A stretch of 64,000 bases of DNA from Pirellulimonas nuda. GTDB lineage: Bacteria; Planctomycetota; Planctomycetia; Pirellulales; Lacipirellulaceae. A program made the position numbers and the translations under genes. A model generated the notes under the pieces. That model was not told where the DNA came from. It saw nothing but the letters and a program-made list of their open reading frames with translations, and ran no database searches. The first letter of the stretch is position 1. The number at the start of each line of letters is the position of its first letter. Location of the stretch: positions 2,790,001-2,854,000 of the forward strand of contig NZ_CP036291.1 in assembly GCF_007750855.1 (NCBI RefSeq), read 5' to 3'. Positions 1 through 10,843 of the stretch are shown in pieces.

Positions 1-601
1 GATCGTCCGAGGCTCGGAACGCCGGCCCGCGCCCGCCGCTCCTGACGGGTTGCGGAGCCGGCGGCGCGGGCCTTCGGGGCCCTGTCGCTCGCGATGCGGG
101 GGCCCCTCGCTCTTTGGGGGGCGCCGACCAGGAGGCGGTATCGTCGAGCCCCCCGTGATAGATCTTGCCGAGGCCGACCGTGACGTAGCCGTGCTCCTTG
201 AAGTGCTGGGGCAACGTCACCACATCGGGCAGCGCCTTGCGGAAGTGCGTTGTCAGGTCCCACACCCGGGTCGTGTCGGGCCGCGCTCCGGTCAGGACGC
301 TCGTGCGTGAAGGAGAGCAGACCGCCTGCTGGCAGTAGGCGCGGTCGAAGACGACGCTCCGACTGGCCAGGCGATCGATGTTCGGGCTTTGGATGATTTG
401 GTTGCCGTAGCAGCCGAGCTCTGGCCGGAGATCGTCTGACACCAAAAACAGCACGTTGGGTTTGCGACCATCCGGCGCCGCCCCCTCCCCTGTCGCCGCT
501 GCGAGCAGGCATGCCGCCAGCGTGAGCAGGAGCATCGGTCGGCGGCTCTTGCCGTGGTCGGAGTGGATTTCCGGATCAGGTAGGTGAGGAGATGAATTCA
601 T
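1..601 (-). CDS. Sulfatase, N-terminal part (gene runs off the left edge)
   Basis: Translating the minus strand from the ATG at 601 gives an open frame to the window edge, about 200 residues. After a long positively charged N-region there is a hydrophobic signal segment beginning near an internal ATG at 535 ([16 protein letters not shown]), which could be the true start. The mature part opens with the sulfatase core [19 protein letters not shown] and has the formylglycine motif CSPSR with Cys near residue 95, followed by [16 protein letters not shown], the style of iduronate-2-sulfatase-like enzymes. It should hydrolyse sulfate esters on a secreted polysaccharide after Cys is converted to formylglycine. 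The metal-binding C-terminal half lies outside the window. It is 43 bp downstream of the GH30 gene on the same strand, so co-transcription is likely. The family is clear; the substrate is not. Confidence 0.85.
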   Translation of the reverse strand, partial: MNSSPHLPDPEIHSDHGKSRRPMLLLTLAACLLAAATGEGAAPDGRKPNVLFLVSDDLRPELGCYGNQIIQSPNIDRLASRSVVFDRAYCQQAVCSPSRTSVLTGARPDTTRVWDLTTHFRKALPDVVTLPQHFKEHGYVTVGLGKIYHGGLDDTASWSAPPKERGAPASRATGPRRPAPPAPQPVRSGGRGPAFRASDD

Positions 602-644
602 CGCGCTAAGAGCCTTTGTGTTGCGGGGTAGGTTCGCCGACCGC

Positions 645-3614
645 CTAGCGGCGGCGCGAGTGAACTTGAGCCAGAAGAGTCAGCAACAGCAGAGCGATTG
701 CTCCTGGCTCTGGAACCGGCGCCGAGGAGGCGTTCAGCGCCCCGAGCGTCTCGCCAAAGTTGCCCCGCCAGAGTTCGTAATGGGCCGAACCGATCGGCAC
801 TCCCAGGCCCCCGTCGTTGAGCAGCGGGCCGGCCGCGCCGAAGTTGTCTCGCCACACGGTGTAGTCTGCCGCGTCGACGCTTCCATCGTTGTTGAAGTCG
901 CCAGGTAGTCCGGCATTTACCACTTCGGCGATGAGCGCATCGACCCCGTACTCGATCTCCCACGCCAGCTCAGTCGGTAGCGACGGCAAGACGATCCCAT
1001 CAAACGTGTCGCTGAGTGCAGCATAAGATGCAAGCCGGAACAGGTCTCCCAGCTGTGCGACCTGCCCGGGCGCAAGCAAGAGCTCGAAGTCGCCGTCCAG
1101 AACCGCGTCGGCCCCTAGATAGAGGGCGGCGTCCGAAGCTGCGTAGGACCGAATCGCGCCGCCGTCCATGACGAAACCCGTCGCTAGGCTGAGCGTGCCC
1201 GCTCCCAGTTTCGTGAGCTGATTCCCATTGAGGCTCAGCGCGGCGTCGAAGGCGACCGACGCACCGGGGAGCACTTGGACGTTGAGGTCGCCGGCCAGTT
1301 GGGTGTTCACGGAGACGCGGTGGCTGCCCAGGCGTACGTCGATGAGGTTTGCAGCAGCGGGGTTGGCGTCGCCGATGGTCAACTGGCCGGCGCCCTGGAG
1401 GCGGTAGGCGTTGTCGCTGAAAAAGGTCAGCCTCGCGATCGCTTCGGCGCCATCGACCGCCACGGTGCTGGCTTGCTGGATCGCGTTTCCAAAGTAGAGC
1501 TTGCTGTTGTTCTCGACCTGGGCGTTGTAGGACCAATTCACTTTGTTCGAAAGGCTTCCGCCGCCGGTAAGGATCCACTCGCGCCCCTGGGCGGCGGGGT
1601 GCGTCACCCCAAGGTAGGCGTTGTCGATGTAGGTCCAGTCGGTGCTGCCGGTAGCGACGTTTTCGTACCCGATGACGGGCCTGACGTAGCGCGTGCCCGC
1701 GGGCGCTACGAACGTGCCGGAATAGTAGGAGCGGTAGTCGCTGTCGACGCCCCCGCTCTGGTCGATGCCCAGGGCCGGGACGATCAACGTCTTGTAGTCG
1801 CTGACCGAGCCGTGAGCGAGGGATTGGTCGTCGGCGCCGTAGAATTCAACCGAGAGGTAGGTCTTGGCGTCATAGTTGGCGGCTCCGGCGTTCTGGAACT
1901 GCACGTCGAGCGAAAGCTGGTACCCAACGCCGGTAAGGTCCGTGTCGGCGCCTCCGATGCCTGCCTGATAGATCTTGCCGAAGTTTCTCACGCTGTTGGT
2001 GAGCAGCCGGCCGGACCCGCTGGAGTCGCCGCTGTTGTCGCGGCTGCTGTCAAACGCGGCCTGACCTTGGGCCTGCCACCCGTCGATTGAGTTCGCCCCG
2101 TTGCCGGCGCTACCCAAGCTGAAATTGGCGTTCTGAATGAGGTTCGGCTGATCGTAGATCAGAATCGTCGTGATCGACTGCTCGGTGGCGGTCATGCTTA
2201 TTTGATTGCCCCTGACGGCAGCCGGACCGTAAGACCGGTAGTTCCCCGACGCATCGGTGCGGATCACGCGGGTGTAGGCGGCGCTCCTGTCTAGCATCGT
2301 GTAGGCGTTGGAGTCGACGGCGTCTTCGTCGTTGGTCACGACGAGGACCGTGGTGCTGGAGCGGGGGTCGTACGCGGCGACGGTCTCGTCGTTGGACTGA
2401 TCGAGGATTTGTGAACCCGGGCGTATGTGCGCCGAGAAGTGCTGCATCGCGTAGTACTGCTTGCGCATGTTGAACCAAGTGTTCGTCCCATTGAAGGGCG
2501 CGATGAGCATGCCCCAGTTACTGCCGTTGTTGTCCTCGACCGCCTGCCAGTAGGTCCAGCCTGCGGCGCCGAGGTGGCGCAGGTCGTTGGAGATCTGGTT
2601 GGCGAGGGTGATGCCGCCCGAGAGCGGGGTGCTGTTGCCCCCTGTGCCGAACTCGGTCGCGTAGATCGTCTGGGTGCTGCTGGGCCTGGAGGCGACCAGG
2701 CCTGCAAGCGCGGCGGCCGAGTCCGCGTCGCTGCTGGACCAGCTATACGAGTAGCTGTGGGTGTTGACCCGATCGAGGTACGACCGGGTAGCGCTGCCCC
2801 ACTGTGCGAACGACGTGGCCGTCCTGCCGCTGGTGGTTTCCTCAGGCCCGACCAGCCCGACCGCAGACCCCCGGTCCACAAGCTGCTGCCCGATCTCGCG
2901 GATCAGCGCCGACTGGGCGGAGCCCGTGGAGATGTTCATCCCTTCCTGGTTGCTGCCGCCGTTCCAGAAGCTCGTGCCCGGCTCGTTCATGGGAGACAGC
3001 GTGTTGAACTGGATGCCGAGGTTCGACTCGAAGTGCTCGCTGACGTCGAGGAGGTACTCGCCGAACACGTCGTAGTTGTCGGTGCTCAGGTTGTTCTGCG
3101 CGACGTTATTGACCTTCGGGGCCCCGGTGGAGCTAAGCGACTCGGTCATCCACCACGGCGCCGAGTTGGCGAAGGCCTCGACCTGCGTGACGCCACGCTC
3201 GATGGCCTCGTTGAGGATCAGCCGCTGGGTCGCGTCGGCGTTCCAGTCCCACACCCACGTGCTCGGGTCGGAAGCGTTGGCCGGGGCGCTGGGCACCCAG
3301 CCCGCGATGTCGCCGCCGGGGCGGGTGATCGCCGGCCCCGCGGGGTTCTGGCCCGCCCCGATGTTGTAACGCACGAAGTTCAGGCCGAGCCCGTTGTTTT
3401 GATCAAACAGCAAATCCATGATCTGGTCGCGTCGGCTGCCACTGGTCGAGGCGCCCAGCTCGTTGCCCATCCACGCCAGCGAGGTTCCCCACGCCTCGAA
3501 ACGTTGCTCGAAAGAGCCGGAGTCGGTGCGGATGTCGGTAGCCGCGGCTTCGCTTGCAGCCGTGCCACAAGCGGCCGCGACTAGTGCCGCCAGCCAGGTT
3601 CGAGAAAACTGCAC
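645..3614 (-). CDS. Secreted GH30-type glycosidase with dockerin-like repeat and PEP-CTERM tail
   Basis: About 989 residues from a GTG start at 3614, chosen because the signal peptide ([20 protein letters not shown]) begins there; the frame stays open to 3713. The catalytic domain starts with [16 protein letters not shown], the opening typical of GH30 endo-beta-1,6-galactanase-like enzymes. The acid/base Glu is seen in SPMNEP (about residue 211) and the nucleophile Glu in IYATEFGT (about 321). A beta-rich central part follows, then a stretch resembling passenger-type repeats. The dockerin-like segment [19 protein letters not shown] comes next, and the tail is VPEPG, a hydrophobic helix and SRRR. 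Established knowledge: GH30 enzymes are retaining endo-glycosidases and PEP-CTERM tails are sorted by an exosortase. Inference: it is a surface-displayed enzyme cutting galactan or a related polymer. It lies upstream of the partial sulfatase on the same strand. Confidence 0.85.
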   Translation of the reverse strand: MQFSRTWLAALVAAACGTAASEAAATDIRTDSGSFEQRFEAWGTSLAWMGNELGASTSGSRRDQIMDLLFDQNNGLGLNFVRYNIGAGQNPAGPAITRPGGDIAGWVPSAPANASDPSTWVWDWNADATQRLILNEAIERGVTQVEAFANSAPWWMTESLSSTGAPKVNNVAQNNLSTDNYDVFGEYLLDVSEHFESNLGIQFNTLSPMNEPGTSFWNGGSNQEGMNISTGSAQSALIREIGQQLVDRGSAVGLVGPEETTSGRTATSFAQWGSATRSYLDRVNTHSYSYSWSSSDADSAAALAGLVASRPSSTQTIYATEFGTGGNSTPLSGGITLANQISNDLRHLGAAGWTYWQAVEDNNGSNWGMLIAPFNGTNTWFNMRKQYYAMQHFSAHIRPGSQILDQSNDETVAAYDPRSSTTVLVVTNDEDAVDSNAYTMLDRSAAYTRVIRTDASGNYRSYGPAAVRGNQISMTATEQSITTILIYDQPNLIQNANFSLGSAGNGANSIDGWQAQGQAAFDSSRDNSGDSSGSGRLLTNSVRNFGKIYQAGIGGADTDLTGVGYQLSLDVQFQNAGAANYDAKTYLSVEFYGADDQSLAHGSVSDYKTLIVPALGIDQSGGVDSDYRSYYSGTFVAPAGTRYVRPVIGYENVATGSTDWTYIDNAYLGVTHPAAQGREWILTGGGSLSNKVNWSYNAQVENNSKLYFGNAIQQASTVAVDGAEAIARLTFFSDNAYRLQGAGQLTIGDANPAAANLIDVRLGSHRVSVNTQLAGDLNVQVLPGASVAFDAALSLNGNQLTKLGAGTLSLATGFVMDGGAIRSYAASDAALYLGADAVLDGDFELLLAPGQVAQLGDLFRLASYAALSDTFDGIVLPSLPTELAWEIEYGVDALIAEVVNAGLPGDFNNDGSVDAADYTVWRDNFGAAGPLLNDGGLGVPIGSAHYELWRGNFGETLGALNASSAPVPEPGAIALLLLTLLAQVHSRRR

Positions 3615-4355
3615 GTGGTTGTTCCGCTTGTTGTCGTCGGTAGTAGACAGCGCGCGATCGCCATTGCTGTGTCGCGGTTGGCTGCGGCCGCAGCCTCCGG
3701 GGTGACGAGCCAATTGAAAGGAAGCCCGAACCCCTACGCAGCTGACCCTGCCTAGACGTCGAATTACGGCTTTGGGAAGCAGCGTCGGGGATTGCTTGTG
3801 AGTTGTGGACTGCCGCCCCTCGAGCGAGGACAGAAACGAGGGTGATAAACGGGGCCGATTGCAGCCGGTCTAGCGTCCCTTCATGGTATCCGCGGAAAAC
3901 GGGCGAGGGTACGATGAAAAATCGCGAGCATCTGAGGCTCGTCTACTCCTGCGGGGCGTCGTAAGGGGTACCCTGACAAGGGGTTATGTGCGCCAGGCCG
4001 AAGGCTGGCAGCCACGAGAGCCATTGATTCGGCGCCCCGGCGGCTTGAGGCGGGGGGAGGAGGCCGATTTTTTTCGTAGCTTTGGCGTACGACGGTGGAT
4101 ACCCTAGGCCGCTCGTGCTCCTTGCGACCCCGATCCTCGTCTTGGCTAATTGACTGCGCGCCGACCGGCACCTGATGCGCCGCCGGTCTTGCTGAGGGCC
4201 GCGAGGCCTCCAACGCAAGTCGGCTTGTGTCGGCCCCGCTTCTCAGCTGAAGCAAACCGGACACGGCAGAGCGTCCGGTGCTTAGAATCGAGCGGTCGGC
4301 CCAGGGCCTTGGCGTCGCGGACACGCCGCGCGTGGCGAACTCTACCTTCAAAGAA
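3615..4355. other. Divergent intergenic region between GH30 and fucosidase genes
   Basis: About 740 bp between two genes pointing away from each other, so it should hold both promoters. I find no coding frame with a recognisable protein. No convincing -35/-10 pair stands out in this GC-rich stretch. In-frame codons continue upstream of the chosen fucosidase start to 4278, without signal-peptide character. Confidence 0.5.
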
Positions 4356-6149
4356 ATGGCGGAAACAAAGATGGCAGCAAGAACCCGCACCGGACGGACG
4401 ATCTGCGGACTCCTCATAACGACGTTCTGCGCCCTGGCGCTGGCCGGCCACGCGGCCGCGGCCCCGGCAGGGGCGAAGGAAACGCCGGAGCAGCGTGCAG
4501 ACCGCCTGCAGTGGTGGAAGAGCGCGCGGTTTGGGATGTTTGTCCACTGGGGTGTCTATTCCGTGACCGGCGGCGAGTACAAGGGCCAGAAGCTGCCCAA
4601 CAGCGCCGAGTGGATGATGAACCGTGGTGGCATCCCGATCGCGGAGTACGAGCAATACGCTGCCCGCTTCAACCCGACGGGGTTCGACGCCAAGGCGTTT
4701 GTTGCCTTGGCCAAAGAGGCGGGCATGAAGTACATCGTCATCACAGCGAAGCACCACGACGGGTTCTCGATGTTCGGGTCGAAGAGCAACCCGTTCAACG
4801 TCGTGGAAGCTACGCCGTTCAAACGCGACATCATGAAAGAACTGGCCGACGAGTGCCAGCGGCAAGGGCTCCGCTTTGGATTTTACTACTCGCAGGCCCA
4901 GGACTGGCACCACCCGGGGGGGATCGGGAACGGCTGGGACAAGAGCATCCGGCGCGTCAGCAACGACGAGTACGTCCGCGAGAAAGCGGCCCCCGAAGTA
5001 GAGCAGCTGCTCACCGAATACGGGCCGATCGGGATCTTCTGGTGGGACACGCCCCGGAAGATGAGCCAAGAGTCGTTCGACCGCCTCCACTCGCTCACGT
5101 CTCTGCAAGAGGACATCATCACCAACGACCGCCTGGGCGACGACTACCCAGGGGATTACAAGACCTTTGAGCGCAACATCCCCGATCAGGCCCCTTCGAC
5201 GCCCGACTGGGAGGTCTGCATGCCCATCAGCGGAAGCTGGGGCTACAAGAAGGGGGACAACGACTTCAAGTCGACGACCACGCTCGTGCGCAACTTGGCG
5301 GATATCGCTAGCAAGGGGGGCAACTACCTGCTCAATGTCAGCCCGACCGGAGACGGGACCCTGCTTCCTCAAGCGACGGAGCGCCTCAAGGCGGTTGGAC
5401 AGTGGATGCAGACCAACGGCGAGTCGATCTACGACACGACCGCTAGCCCTTTCAATCGACTGAAGTGGGGACGCTGCACCAAGAGGATCGCCACAGACGG
5501 GGCCACGCTCTACCTGCACGTGTTCGACTGGCCTGAGGACGGGCGGCTAGTCGTCCCCGGCTTAAAGAACAATGTGCAGTCGGCCCACCTGCTGGCCGAC
5601 GGAACCCTCGTGGAATCCAGCCGGCAGGGCTCGGACGTTGTCGTGACGCTCCCCAGCGAGGCGCCCGACGCGATCGACAGCGTGGTCGTCCTGAAGGTCG
5701 CCGGCGAGCTCGACATCCAGTCGGGCCCAGCGACGCTCAACAAGAACGGGGCGCTGGTGCTGACCGCCGAATCGGCCTACATCCACAACAATGAAGCGGG
5801 CCAGGCGGCGCGTCTGCAAACGCATGATGGCGTCGCGAACGTGGGGTACTGGACCGATCCAGAGGCTTGGCTCGAATGGTCTTTCGAAGTCGATCGTCCG
5901 GGACGCTACGAGGTCTGGGCCGAGGTCGCCGTGGAAGAGGAAAAGAGCCGCTTCAATATGGGACCGCCAAGTCGCCCGAAGTCCGTAGAAGTGTTGTCGA
6001 CCGGCGGGTACGACAAGTACGCCCGGAAGTCGCTGGGGAACCTACGCTTCGACTTGGCCGGCAAGCAAAGCCTGTCGATCAAACCCGAGAGCGGCAGTTG
6101 GCAGCCGATCAACCTCCGCAAGGTCGAGCTGGTGCGGGTAGGGAATTGA
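4356..6149 (+). CDS. Alpha-L-fucosidase, GH29, secreted
   Basis: About 597 residues from the ATG at 4356 (another ATG at 4371); both give a signal peptide around GRTICGLLITTFCALALAG. The start of the catalytic barrel is RLQWWKSARFGMFVHWGVYSVTGG, split here by motif: WWKSARFGMF and HWGVYS. KYIVITAKHHDGFSMF and RFGFYYSQAQDWHHP are classic GH29 signatures. The nucleophile Asp is in IGIFWWDTP (about residue 231). After the barrel there is a beta-sandwich, then a C-terminal segment (about 460-597) with YWTDPEAWLEWSFEVDRPGRY and motifs of a carbohydrate-binding-like domain. The enzyme releases terminal alpha-L-fucose, probably in the periplasm or outside. It has no PEP-CTERM tail, unlike its divergent neighbour. 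It is followed after 88 bp by a beta-helix gene on the same strand. Family assignment is firm; the exact glycan is unknown. Confidence 0.92.
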   Translation: MAETKMAARTRTGRTICGLLITTFCALALAGHAAAAPAGAKETPEQRADRLQWWKSARFGMFVHWGVYSVTGGEYKGQKLPNSAEWMMNRGGIPIAEYEQYAARFNPTGFDAKAFVALAKEAGMKYIVITAKHHDGFSMFGSKSNPFNVVEATPFKRDIMKELADECQRQGLRFGFYYSQAQDWHHPGGIGNGWDKSIRRVSNDEYVREKAAPEVEQLLTEYGPIGIFWWDTPRKMSQESFDRLHSLTSLQEDIITNDRLGDDYPGDYKTFERNIPDQAPSTPDWEVCMPISGSWGYKKGDNDFKSTTTLVRNLADIASKGGNYLLNVSPTGDGTLLPQATERLKAVGQWMQTNGESIYDTTASPFNRLKWGRCTKRIATDGATLYLHVFDWPEDGRLVVPGLKNNVQSAHLLADGTLVESSRQGSDVVVTLPSEAPDAIDSVVVLKVAGELDIQSGPATLNKNGALVLTAESAYIHNNEAGQAARLQTHDGVANVGYWTDPEAWLEWSFEVDRPGRYEVWAEVAVEEEKSRFNMGPPSRPKSVEVLSTGGYDKYARKSLGNLRFDLAGKQSLSIKPESGSWQPINLRKVELVRVGN

Positions 6150-6237
6150 GGCCGACGGGCTTAGACCCGTCTTGCCTCGCCCGCCCTGCCCCGGTTGTCG
6201 CATGTTCCGACGCCACTACCTGAACCCTCTAGACGCT

Positions 6238-9171
6238 ATGTGCAACCGATTTCTGGCACGGTGCTGCGGCACCGCCGTGGTCCTACTTGTTCCCTTGTGG
6301 CTGCCGGCGGCGGAGATTTTTGTTGCGACAACGGGCGACGATGCGGGCCCCGGCACGCGATCGGCCCCACTGCGAACACTGGCCGCGGCCCGCGACGCGG
6401 CACGGGAGTTTGTCGGCCGCGAGCGGGTCACCGTGCTCGTCGCAGACGGGGTGTACTACCTGCCTGAGCCGCTCGTGTTCACCCCCGACGACTCGGGGAG
6501 CGAGCAGTTTCCCGTTATCTATCGCTCGGAGAACGAAGGCGGAGCGGCGCTCAGCGGCGGGACGCGCTTGCGACTGAAGTGGCGGCCCTACCGCGACGGG
6601 ATCATGCAGGCCACGGCGCCCGAGGCGGACAAGGTCGATCAGCTCTTCGTGGGGGGCGTCCGCCAACGGATGGCCCGCTACCCCAACTACGACGCGCACA
6701 AGAAGACCGACGCCTATCAGGGGTTCGCCGCAGACGCGTTCTCGAAGCAGCGCGCCGCCCGCTGGGCCGACCCGGCCGGCGGCTACATCCACGCCATGCA
6801 CCGCAGCCGTTGGGGCGGGTACCACTACCGCATCACCGGCAAGAAGCCCAGCGGCGAGGTCCAGTACGAAGGGGGCTGGCAGAACAATCGGCAGATGGGG
6901 ATGCACGAAGACTTCCGCATGGTCGAGAACATCTTCGAGGAGCTAGACGCCCCCGGCGAGTGGTTCCACAACGCCGCGTCCCACACGCTGTACTACTGGC
7001 CCGAACCGGGTGTCGACCTTTCGGAGGCCAACATCGAGGTGGTGCGGCTCAGCCGCCTAGTCGACTTTCAGGGGTCTGAGGCCGCGCCGGTCCGCTTTAT
7101 CACCCTGCAGGGGTTCGTTGTCCGACACGCGGCGCGCACCTTCATGCAAACCAACGAGCCGCTGCTGCGTTCCGACTGGGCTATCCACCGCGATGGCGCC
7201 TTCCTGCTCACGGGGACCGAGGACGTGAGCATCGTCGACTCTGAGTTCGACCAAGTCGGCGGGAACGCGATCTTCGTCAACAACTACAATCGTCGCACGC
7301 GCGTTTTGGGCTGCCACCTCCACGACGTTGGCGCCAGCGGGGTCTGCTTCGTGGGCGATCCCGACGCGGTGCGCGATCCGCTGTTCGAGTACCGGGAGAA
7401 GAATGACCTTGCGACAATCGACCGGACCCCCGGCCCCAAGACGAACAACTACCCGGCCGAGTGCGAAGTAGCAGACTGCTTGATCCACGGCGTCGGGCGG
7501 GTCGAGCGTCAGCCCGCCGGCGTGCAGGTCGCTATGGCCTCTGAGATCACGATCCGCGATACGTCGATCTACGACTGCGATCGCGCAGGCATCAACATCG
7601 GGGATGGGTGCTGGGGCGGCCACTTGATCGAGCGCTGCGACGTCTTCGACACCGTGCTCGAAACTCACGACCACGGATCGTTCAACTCATGGGGACGCGA
7701 TCGCTTCTGGCGGAGCGACCGAGACGTGTCGCAGAAGGCGATCGACGCCGAGCCGAGCCTTCCGTTCCTCGACGCTGTTAAGACCACGGTGATACGCGAC
7801 AGCCGCTGGCGCTGCGACCATGGCTGGGACATCGACCTGGACGATGGGTCGAGCAACTACGACATCTACAACAACCTGTTGTTGCAGGGGGGCCTGAAGC
7901 TGCGCGAAGGGTTCCGGCGCCGCGCCTGGAACAACGTCGCCGTAAACAACGGCTTCCATCCCCACGTTTGGTACAACCACAGTGAAGACGAGGTGTTCGC
8001 CAACATCTTCATGGCCGCGCACCGCGGCGCCAGGATGCCCAGCGAGACGGCCAAGGGGAAGCGGGTGGACGGCAACCTGTTCTACTCCGCCGACCCAGCG
8101 GTCAAGAACCGTTTTACCCAGTTCGGGTGGGACGTTCACTCGGTCGTCGGCGACCCCATGTTCGTTGACCCGGCCGGCGGCGATTTTAGGGTAGAGCCGG
8201 GGTCGCCGGCGTTGGACGTCGGGTTCAAGAACTTCCCCATGGACCGGTTCGGCGTAAAGAAGCCGTCGCTCAAAGCTATCGCCCGGACACCGGTGATCCC
8301 CGCTGTGAGGATAGAAGAACGACGTGGCGACCGATCGAGGGGCCCCGCGCGACGCGCTGCGGCGGCGTCGTACTGGCTCGGCGCGACCTTGCACGACTTG
8401 TTCGGAGAAGAGTACTCCGCCTACGGCGTCCGCAAAGAGGACGGCGGCGTCGCCCTCGCTGAGGCGCCCAGCGACTGCGAGGCGGTCCGCTGCGGGTTAC
8501 GGCAGAACGACCTCGTGCAGGCGCTCAACGGCGTAAAAGTTGCCAACACCGCTGGCCTTCTTACGACGCTCGCCGAAATCGGCGACGAACCGCTGGTGAT
8601 CTCGGTGGTCCGCGATCAGCAAACGATCAAGCTGACCCTGCCGGCGAGCCACTATATTGCCCTCGAGTCGGCGGGCAGCGCCGAAGCGCTGACGCACCTG
8701 CCGGGGCAGGCGTTGCGTATCAAGAGCGTGACCGCCAACCAGCGCACGTTAAACGAACCCTTGGAGTCGCTTGTCGATGGCCGGCTGACCGGCGGCTACG
8801 GACCGGTGTTCGCAAACGGAACCTTCAGCGGCGCCTACAAGGCAGACCTGGGGGCGACGAAGCCCGTCACCGCGATCCGTAGTTGGTCGTCCAACACCAA
8901 CGGCAATCGCGGGGCCCAGCGGGTCGCCCTGTACGGCAGCCGCTCCGCAATGGACCCCGGATGGGACCTGTCGGACCGCGAGCGATTCACCCCGCTCGGG
9001 ACGATCGACACCACCGGGCTCTCCAGCGGGGCGTTCAACGCAGCCGGCCTGCACGCGCCAAAGGGGCGGTCCCTTGGAGAGTTTCGCTGGATCCTCTGGA
9101 GCGTCTCTCCCGTAACGCCCTCTGGTGAGAACACAAGTTTCCAAGAGCTTGCCGTCGAGGCCCGAGATTAG
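6238..9171 (+). CDS. Secreted right-handed beta-helix protein with PDZ and discoidin-like C-terminus
   Basis: About 977 residues. I take the ATG at 6238 because a short signal peptide (CNRFLARCCGTAVVLLVPLW) follows it; in-frame starts also exist at 6172 and 6202. The mature N-terminus, FVATTGDDAGPGTRSAPLRT, is the usual opening of secreted pectate-lyase-like beta-helix proteins. Turns of the helix are visible through about residue 690 (for example GGNAIFVNNYNRRTRVLGC and CDRAGINIGDGCWGG). Residues of about 700-800 resemble a PDZ domain (CGLRQNDLVQALNGVKV). A jelly-roll or F5/8-type segment follows (LVDGRLTGGYGPVFANG). Such proteins often act on polysaccharides as lyases or epimerases, but I see no definite catalytic set, so activity is inferred. 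It lies between a fucosidase and a sulfatase on the same strand, consistent with a shared substrate. Confidence 0.8.
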   Translation: MCNRFLARCCGTAVVLLVPLWLPAAEIFVATTGDDAGPGTRSAPLRTLAAARDAAREFVGRERVTVLVADGVYYLPEPLVFTPDDSGSEQFPVIYRSENEGGAALSGGTRLRLKWRPYRDGIMQATAPEADKVDQLFVGGVRQRMARYPNYDAHKKTDAYQGFAADAFSKQRAARWADPAGGYIHAMHRSRWGGYHYRITGKKPSGEVQYEGGWQNNRQMGMHEDFRMVENIFEELDAPGEWFHNAASHTLYYWPEPGVDLSEANIEVVRLSRLVDFQGSEAAPVRFITLQGFVVRHAARTFMQTNEPLLRSDWAIHRDGAFLLTGTEDVSIVDSEFDQVGGNAIFVNNYNRRTRVLGCHLHDVGASGVCFVGDPDAVRDPLFEYREKNDLATIDRTPGPKTNNYPAECEVADCLIHGVGRVERQPAGVQVAMASEITIRDTSIYDCDRAGINIGDGCWGGHLIERCDVFDTVLETHDHGSFNSWGRDRFWRSDRDVSQKAIDAEPSLPFLDAVKTTVIRDSRWRCDHGWDIDLDDGSSNYDIYNNLLLQGGLKLREGFRRRAWNNVAVNNGFHPHVWYNHSEDEVFANIFMAAHRGARMPSETAKGKRVDGNLFYSADPAVKNRFTQFGWDVHSVVGDPMFVDPAGGDFRVEPGSPALDVGFKNFPMDRFGVKKPSLKAIARTPVIPAVRIEERRGDRSRGPARRAAAASYWLGATLHDLFGEEYSAYGVRKEDGGVALAEAPSDCEAVRCGLRQNDLVQALNGVKVANTAGLLTTLAEIGDEPLVISVVRDQQTIKLTLPASHYIALESAGSAEALTHLPGQALRIKSVTANQRTLNEPLESLVDGRLTGGYGPVFANGTFSGAYKADLGATKPVTAIRSWSSNTNGNRGAQRVALYGSRSAMDPGWDLSDRERFTPLGTIDTTGLSSGAFNAAGLHAPKGRSLGEFRWILWSVSPVTPSGENTSFQELAVEARD

Positions 9172-9367
9172 CCCGATTCAAGCTCGACCCGTATTGGTCG
9201 GGGACGCCTGCTACGATCACCCGGCCACACGCCATAGGCGACTCAGGAATGGCGCCCATTGGGCCGAATACGGCGCCCCCCCATTCTTCCTGCTTCGCCG
9301 ACCGGTCGGACTCGCTCAGACGTGCGTCCGCAGTCACTCATAACCCAATCAGCGAGAACTCGAAACG

Positions 9368-10789
9368 ATGACCGCACTCAAGGGCCTGTTGGCCGCCTGC
9401 GTCACTAGCCTGCTATGCACTGCTTCCGCCAGTGCCGCGGACACTGCGCGGTCCGAACCTCCCAATGTCATCCTGATCATGAGCGATGATCAAGGTTGGG
9501 GAGACGTAGGGTTCAACGGCAACCAGAGAATCCAGACCCCCAACCTCGACAGTATGGCCAGCAGTGGCGTGCGGTTCGATCGCTTCTACGCCGCGGCGCC
9601 CCTCTGCTCGCCGACGCGGGGGAGCTGCCTCACTGGGCGCTACCCGTTCCGATTCGGCATACTCGCCGCCCACACGTCTGGCATGCGTGTCGGCGAGTTC
9701 ACGATCGCAGAGATGCTCAAGGGCCGCGGCTACGCGACAGGCTTCTTTGGGAAGTGGCACATCGGCTGGGTCGACCCCGCGGAGGTGGCGCCGCGCGGAC
9801 ACTATTCGCCCCCGTCGCACCACGGGTTCGGCGAGGTCTTCGCCACCACCAGCGCCGTGCCCACCTGGGACCCGTGTGTGACCCCCGAGGGGTGGGACAG
9901 TTGGGGGGGCGAGGCGGGGAAGCCCTGGAAGGGCGGGTTCCCGTACCTGCACAACGGCCAGAAGGCGACCGAACACCTCTCAGGGGACGACAGCCGCGTC
10001 ATTATGGACCGCGTGATCCCCTTCATCGAGCAGCACAAAGAAGGGCCATTCTTCGCGACGGTCTGGTTCCACGCACCCCACGAGCCGGTGGTCGCGGGCG
10101 AGGAGTACAAGAAGTTGTACGCAAAATCTGGCGCCGCTCGGCAGAACTACTACGGCTGCATCACCGCGATGGACGAGCAGGTGGGCCGGCTGCGCAGCAA
10201 GCTGCGGGAGCTCGGGATCGAGAAAGACACGGTGCTGTTCTTCTGCAGCGACAACGGCCCGGCCGACAAGCTGGCGAAGAAGGGGGTCGCGTCGGCCGGC
10301 CCATTCAGGGGCCACAAACACACCATGTACGAGGGGGGCTTGCTGGTCCCGGCGTGCGCCGAATGGCCGGGGGTCATCAAGGCGGGGAGCAGCACGGACG
10401 TACGTTGCTCGACCGTCGACTACTTCCCCACCATCGCCAACATCGTGGGCTACTCGTTTTCCAAGTCGCGCTCTAGACCGATCGACGGGATCGATTTGAT
10501 GCCGGTGATCGAGGGGGGCATCGCGTCGCGCGATAGGGACCTCTTCTTTGGTTTCCGCCGTCTGCATCAGGGGACAGACGGAAAGGCGATTATCAGCGGG
10601 GATTTCAAGCTGCTGAAGGAGGCCAACAAAGACGGCGCGGTGCGCATGTACGACCTGCGGAGCGACCCGGGGGAAGAGCAGGACCTTGCGCAGTCGATGC
10701 CCGACAAGTTCCGAGAGATGTCGGAGAAGCTCGAGGCCCTTGAGGCAAGCTGCCTGCTAAGCCGCGACGGCGCCGACTACAGCTACTGA
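9368..10789 (+). CDS. Sulfatase, arylsulfatase A-like, secreted
   Basis: 473 residues from the ATG at 9368. The signal peptide is LLAACVTSLLCTASASAA. The mature protein begins PNVILIMSDDQGWGDVGFNG, with two metal-binding Asp residues. The formylglycine motif is CSPTRGSCLTGRYP with Cys at residue 80. FFGKWHIG supplies the active-site Lys and His, and FCSDNGPADK supplies the later Asp-Asn metal ligands. The length is normal for the family. It should remove sulfate esters from a carbohydrate in the periplasm or outside, after formylglycine maturation by an enzyme not in this window. The gene follows the beta-helix gene after about 200 bp and precedes the transglutaminase-esterase gene by 54 bp, so the three probably form one expression group. 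Substrate specificity cannot be read from the sequence. Confidence 0.93.
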   Translation: MTALKGLLAACVTSLLCTASASAADTARSEPPNVILIMSDDQGWGDVGFNGNQRIQTPNLDSMASSGVRFDRFYAAAPLCSPTRGSCLTGRYPFRFGILAAHTSGMRVGEFTIAEMLKGRGYATGFFGKWHIGWVDPAEVAPRGHYSPPSHHGFGEVFATTSAVPTWDPCVTPEGWDSWGGEAGKPWKGGFPYLHNGQKATEHLSGDDSRVIMDRVIPFIEQHKEGPFFATVWFHAPHEPVVAGEEYKKLYAKSGAARQNYYGCITAMDEQVGRLRSKLRELGIEKDTVLFFCSDNGPADKLAKKGVASAGPFRGHKHTMYEGGLLVPACAEWPGVIKAGSSTDVRCSTVDYFPTIANIVGYSFSKSRSRPIDGIDLMPVIEGGIASRDRDLFFGFRRLHQGTDGKAIISGDFKLLKEANKDGAVRMYDLRSDPGEEQDLAQSMPDKFREMSEKLEALEASCLLSRDGADYSY

Positions 10790-10843
10790 CGTCGTCCCCT
10801 GCTCGGCGTCATCCTCCGGAACTACCATTGGCGAGGCGACGTG

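Noticed and set aside
1275-2090. Long plus-strand frame inside the GH30 gene
   Set aside because: Shadow of the minus-strand gene: no domain, Val/Gly/Ala-rich composition typical of antisense reading in GC-rich DNA.
4146-5519. 457-codon minus-strand frame opposite the fucosidase gene
   Set aside because: Antisense shadow; GH29 motifs are on the plus strand.
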